Part shown: positions 61,866 through 64,000 of the stretch, one piece after another | Layout of the letters: each line of letters starts with the position of its first letter | How positions within the stretch are numbered: position 1 is the stretch's first letter | Origin: an uncultured Arachnia sp. | Lineage (GTDB): Bacteria > Actinomycetota > Actinomycetes > Propionibacteriales > Propionibacteriaceae | DNA length: 64,000 nucleotides | Direction: 5' to 3' | Assembly (NCBI GenBank): GCA_947493995.1 | Contig: CANLTJ010000002.1 | Span: forward strand, 423,269 to 487,268 | Notes under the pieces: generated by a model | Seen by the model: the letters and a program-made list of their open reading frames with translations, nothing else | Database searches by the model: none | What the model was told of the DNA's origin: nothing | Translations under genes and position numbers: made by a program

Positions 61866-62993
61866 CTGGGCTATCCATCTGAGCCGACTAGACTGGAGCG
61901 GTGCAGATCGATCATCCACGCGGTGGGGTGCATTACCCGCGATCATTGGGTGAGTTCCAGTCGTGGTTCGCTACGGACGCGGACTGCTTGGACTTCCTGG
62001 AGTGGTTGCGCTGGCCGGACGGGTTCGTGTGTACGCGTTGTGGGAACGTCGGTGGCTGGCGTGTCGCGGACGGTAGCTTCAAGTGCACCGGATGCAAGGC
62101 CACAACCGCGGTCACGGCGGGCACGCTGTTCGACCGTCGTCGCACGCCGCTGACGGTGTGGTTCCAGGCGTGCTGGGAGTTCGCCACGGCCAAGGACGGC
62201 ATCTCGGCGCTTGCGCTGAAGCGGACACTGCAGATCGGTTCGTATCAGACGGCGTGGGCGATGCTGCACCGGTTGCGTGCAGTGCTGATCCGTCCCGGCC
62301 GGGAGTTGCTGTCGGGGCAGGTGGAGGTGGATGAGACCTACATCGGAGGTGAGGAGGCCGGACTGGCTGGCGGGCGTGCCAGGGGCAAGAAGGCGCTGGT
62401 CGTCGTTGCGGTTGAAGTGATGTCGCCGAAGGGGTTCGGACGCTGCCGGATGCGCATCATCCCCGACGGCTCCGCCAGCAGTCTGCATCCGTTCATCACC
62501 GACAATATCGCTGTCGGGTCCACGGTGATCACCGACGGATGGAACGGCTATCTGGGCATTGACAAGGCTGGCTACACCCATGACCGGCGCAGCCAGCGCG
62601 CAGCCAAGGCTCTGGGTGAGGACATCGACAAGCTGTTGCCCGGTGTGCACAGGATCGCGTCGCTGGCCAAGCGCTGGCTGCTGTCCACCCACCAGGGCGC
62701 CGTGAATACCGAGCACCTGACTGGTTACCTGGATGAGTTCTGCTTCCGGTTCAACCGCCGCCGCTCGCGCAGTCGCGGACTGGTGTTCCTGCGCGTGCTG
62801 CAGCTGGCCGTCGGCCACGACCCGGTGCGCTACCGAGAGCTCATCGCCAACCCCACACCGAAGAAGGCCCCACCGGCCCCTCCGGTCCGCAGAGGCCACC
62901 CACCAAGTCTGGATCGCCCTCGCGCCAGGCGGCCCTGGCGTCACGCCCCCTCCAAAACCGAGGCGGAGTAGTCAGCTCAGATGGATAGCCCGG
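61866..62993 (+). mobile_element. IS1595-family insertion sequence
   Basis: 25-bp terminal inverted repeats CTGGGCTATCCATCTGAGCCGACTA / (RC) CCGGGCTATCCATCTGAGCTGACTA, 23/25 identical, bounded by 9-bp direct repeat ATGCGCCTT. Confidence 0.92.
61901..62971 (+). CDS. IS1595-family transposase (ISXO2-like DDE domain)
   Basis: CTRCGNVGGWRVADGSFKCTGCKATTAVTAGTLFDRRRTPLTVWFQACW; GQVEVDETYIGGEEAG; VITDGWNGYLGIDKAGYTHDRR; VNTEHLTGYLDEFCFRFNRR. Confidence 0.95.
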   Translation: MQIDHPRGGVHYPRSLGEFQSWFATDADCLDFLEWLRWPDGFVCTRCGNVGGWRVADGSFKCTGCKATTAVTAGTLFDRRRTPLTVWFQACWEFATAKDGISALALKRTLQIGSYQTAWAMLHRLRAVLIRPGRELLSGQVEVDETYIGGEEAGLAGGRARGKKALVVVAVEVMSPKGFGRCRMRIIPDGSASSLHPFITDNIAVGSTVITDGWNGYLGIDKAGYTHDRRSQRAAKALGEDIDKLLPGVHRIASLAKRWLLSTHQGAVNTEHLTGYLDEFCFRFNRRRSRSRGLVFLRVLQLAVGHDPVRYRELIANPTPKKAPPAPPVRRGHPPSLDRPRARRPWRHAPSKTEAE

Positions 62994-63002
62994 ATGCGCC
63001 TT
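62994..63002. repeat. Right copy of target-site duplication
   Basis: ATGCGCCTT. Confidence 0.85.
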
Positions 63003-63120
63003 ATGAAGCCCGTTCTATGGCATGCGGTGGCGGCGTGTGACGCAGCCTGTCGCAAGCCCAGGCGCTGCTGACTAGGCGTTCTGCGGCTACTTTGCCTTGA
63101 AAAACGCGGGTCCCGGGTTG

Positions 63121-63146
63121 TGGAGCATAGGGGACTCGAACCCCTG
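63121..63146 (-). other. Orphan tRNA 3' end, probable att-site scar
   Basis: Reverse complement CAGGGGTTCGAGTCCCCTATGCTCCA = T-arm (GGGG-TTCGAGT-CCCC) plus 3' acceptor strand; no matching 5' tRNA body upstream on the minus strand. Confidence 0.75.
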
Positions 63147-63378
63147 TTCAAGTGGGTTTTGACAAGGCAAGGAACTGCGCCTCCGGGGTGTTGAGCCCAA
63201 CCAAAGCCCACAGGTGGGAGCCTTGTGTGACGCGAGCGAAGGGTAGCGTCAGCGCCCGTAGCGGTAGCGGCAGGTTGACCGACGGGGGACCATGGTTGCG
63301 AGACGCTGCGACGACAGCTGATCGGAGAGCAGCAAGCCGCTGCGTGGCGTCAATCTCTCTCAACTTTCCGCCGACCGC

Positions 63379-64000
63379 TCACTCCCAGACATGGAGGCGC
63401 GGATTCCATCGTCCTGTTGCCGTTGTGGTCATCGCTGGATCGGCAAAGCTCGCGACCGCCGAGAGGACGTCGGCAAAGACTGCGGGGAGTTCGCCTTGGC
63501 GGTGAGATCGGGTGCGCCATGCACCGTACTTCTGCTGCGCGCGTTCGTTCATCGGCGCAAGCGTAGGCAGCAATGGTGCGAGTGCGACCTTGCGGTACTC
63601 GGCGACGGTCGCGATCGACGTGCGGAGATCGTCAGCGTTGACCGAGTGGAGGCGGGCGAGGACATACACATCCGCGAAGTCGCGCCAGCGGGTATTGGCG
63701 ACGCCGCGGCCGACGGCAGTGACGATCTTCTCTGCGAGCACCATGGTCAGCGGGTACCCCAGCAGCGTCACCGGGGGGAGACCAAGATCCATAAGGCGAG
63801 GCAGTTCGACAAGCTGAGGTGCTGGCCAGATGGGGTCGCCGAAGTTCACGTCCATTCCAACGGTCAGGCGGGCAGTTCCGAGCGTGGCTATGAGCTTGAC
63901 CCTGACCCCGGCGTACTCGTCCTCATCACGAATCGTTGTTGCGGTGACGCTCGCCGGATCGAACACGAGCCCGTCGGCAAGCCCAAGCCCTGCGATGGCG
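63379..64000 (-). CDS. AbiEii/AbiGii-type nucleotidyltransferase toxin, C-terminal part, runs off right edge
   Basis: In-frame from the edge: AIAGLGLADGLVFDPASVTATTIRDEDEYAGVRVKLIATLGTARLTVGMDVNFGDPIWPAPQLVELPRLMDLGLPPVTLLGYPLTMVLAEKIVTAVGRGVANTRWRDFADVYVLA. Confidence 0.88.
   Translation of the reverse strand, partial: AIAGLGLADGLVFDPASVTATTIRDEDEYAGVRVKLIATLGTARLTVGMDVNFGDPIWPAPQLVELPRLMDLGLPPVTLLGYPLTMVLAEKIVTAVGRGVANTRWRDFADVYVLARLHSVNADDLRTSIATVAEYRKVALAPLLPTLAPMNERAQQKYGAWRTRSHRQGELPAVFADVLSAVASFADPAMTTTATGRWNPRLHVWE

Overview
The window is the chromosomal replication-origin region of a high-GC actinobacterium, followed on the right by an accessory island. The lineage looks Propionibacteriaceae-like; that is an inference from gene content and synteny, not a tested claim. 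Minus-strand replication genes (DUF3566 protein, gyrA, gyrB, dciA/DUF721, recF, SNF2 helicase, dnaN, dnaA) meet plus-strand rpmH-rnpA-yidD-yidC-jag-rsmG-parA-parB near 24.7-27.0 kb. Candidate DnaA boxes flank dnaA and a perfect parS core lies inside parA. Flanking housekeeping genes include an osmoprotectant ABC operon, dps, deoD, phosphoketolase, an AGCS symporter, ddl, trxA/trxB, a G6PDH, a GH15 hydrolase and glpD. From about 57 kb the content changes to mobile and defence DNA: an XRE-MNT/HEPN toxin-antitoxin pair, an ERCC4-family nuclease gene split by a one-base frameshift, a PIN/RHH toxin-antitoxin pair, a decayed tyrosine integrase, a complete IS1595-type element with inverted repeats and a target duplication, an orphan tRNA 3' end (likely att scar), and an AbiEii-like gene running off the right edge. 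A Sir2-family gene that the supplied ORF track misses runs off the left edge. The best leads are the mutually exclusive hairpins between gyrB and gyrA, the MNT/HEPN operon with its operator-like inverted repeat, the frameshifted ERCC4 gene, a heptamer tandem repeat (11 perfect copies), a 40-bp tandem repeat, and paired inverted repeats around a gene remnant upstream of phosphoketolase. I did not find a convincing wholly new multi-gene system.
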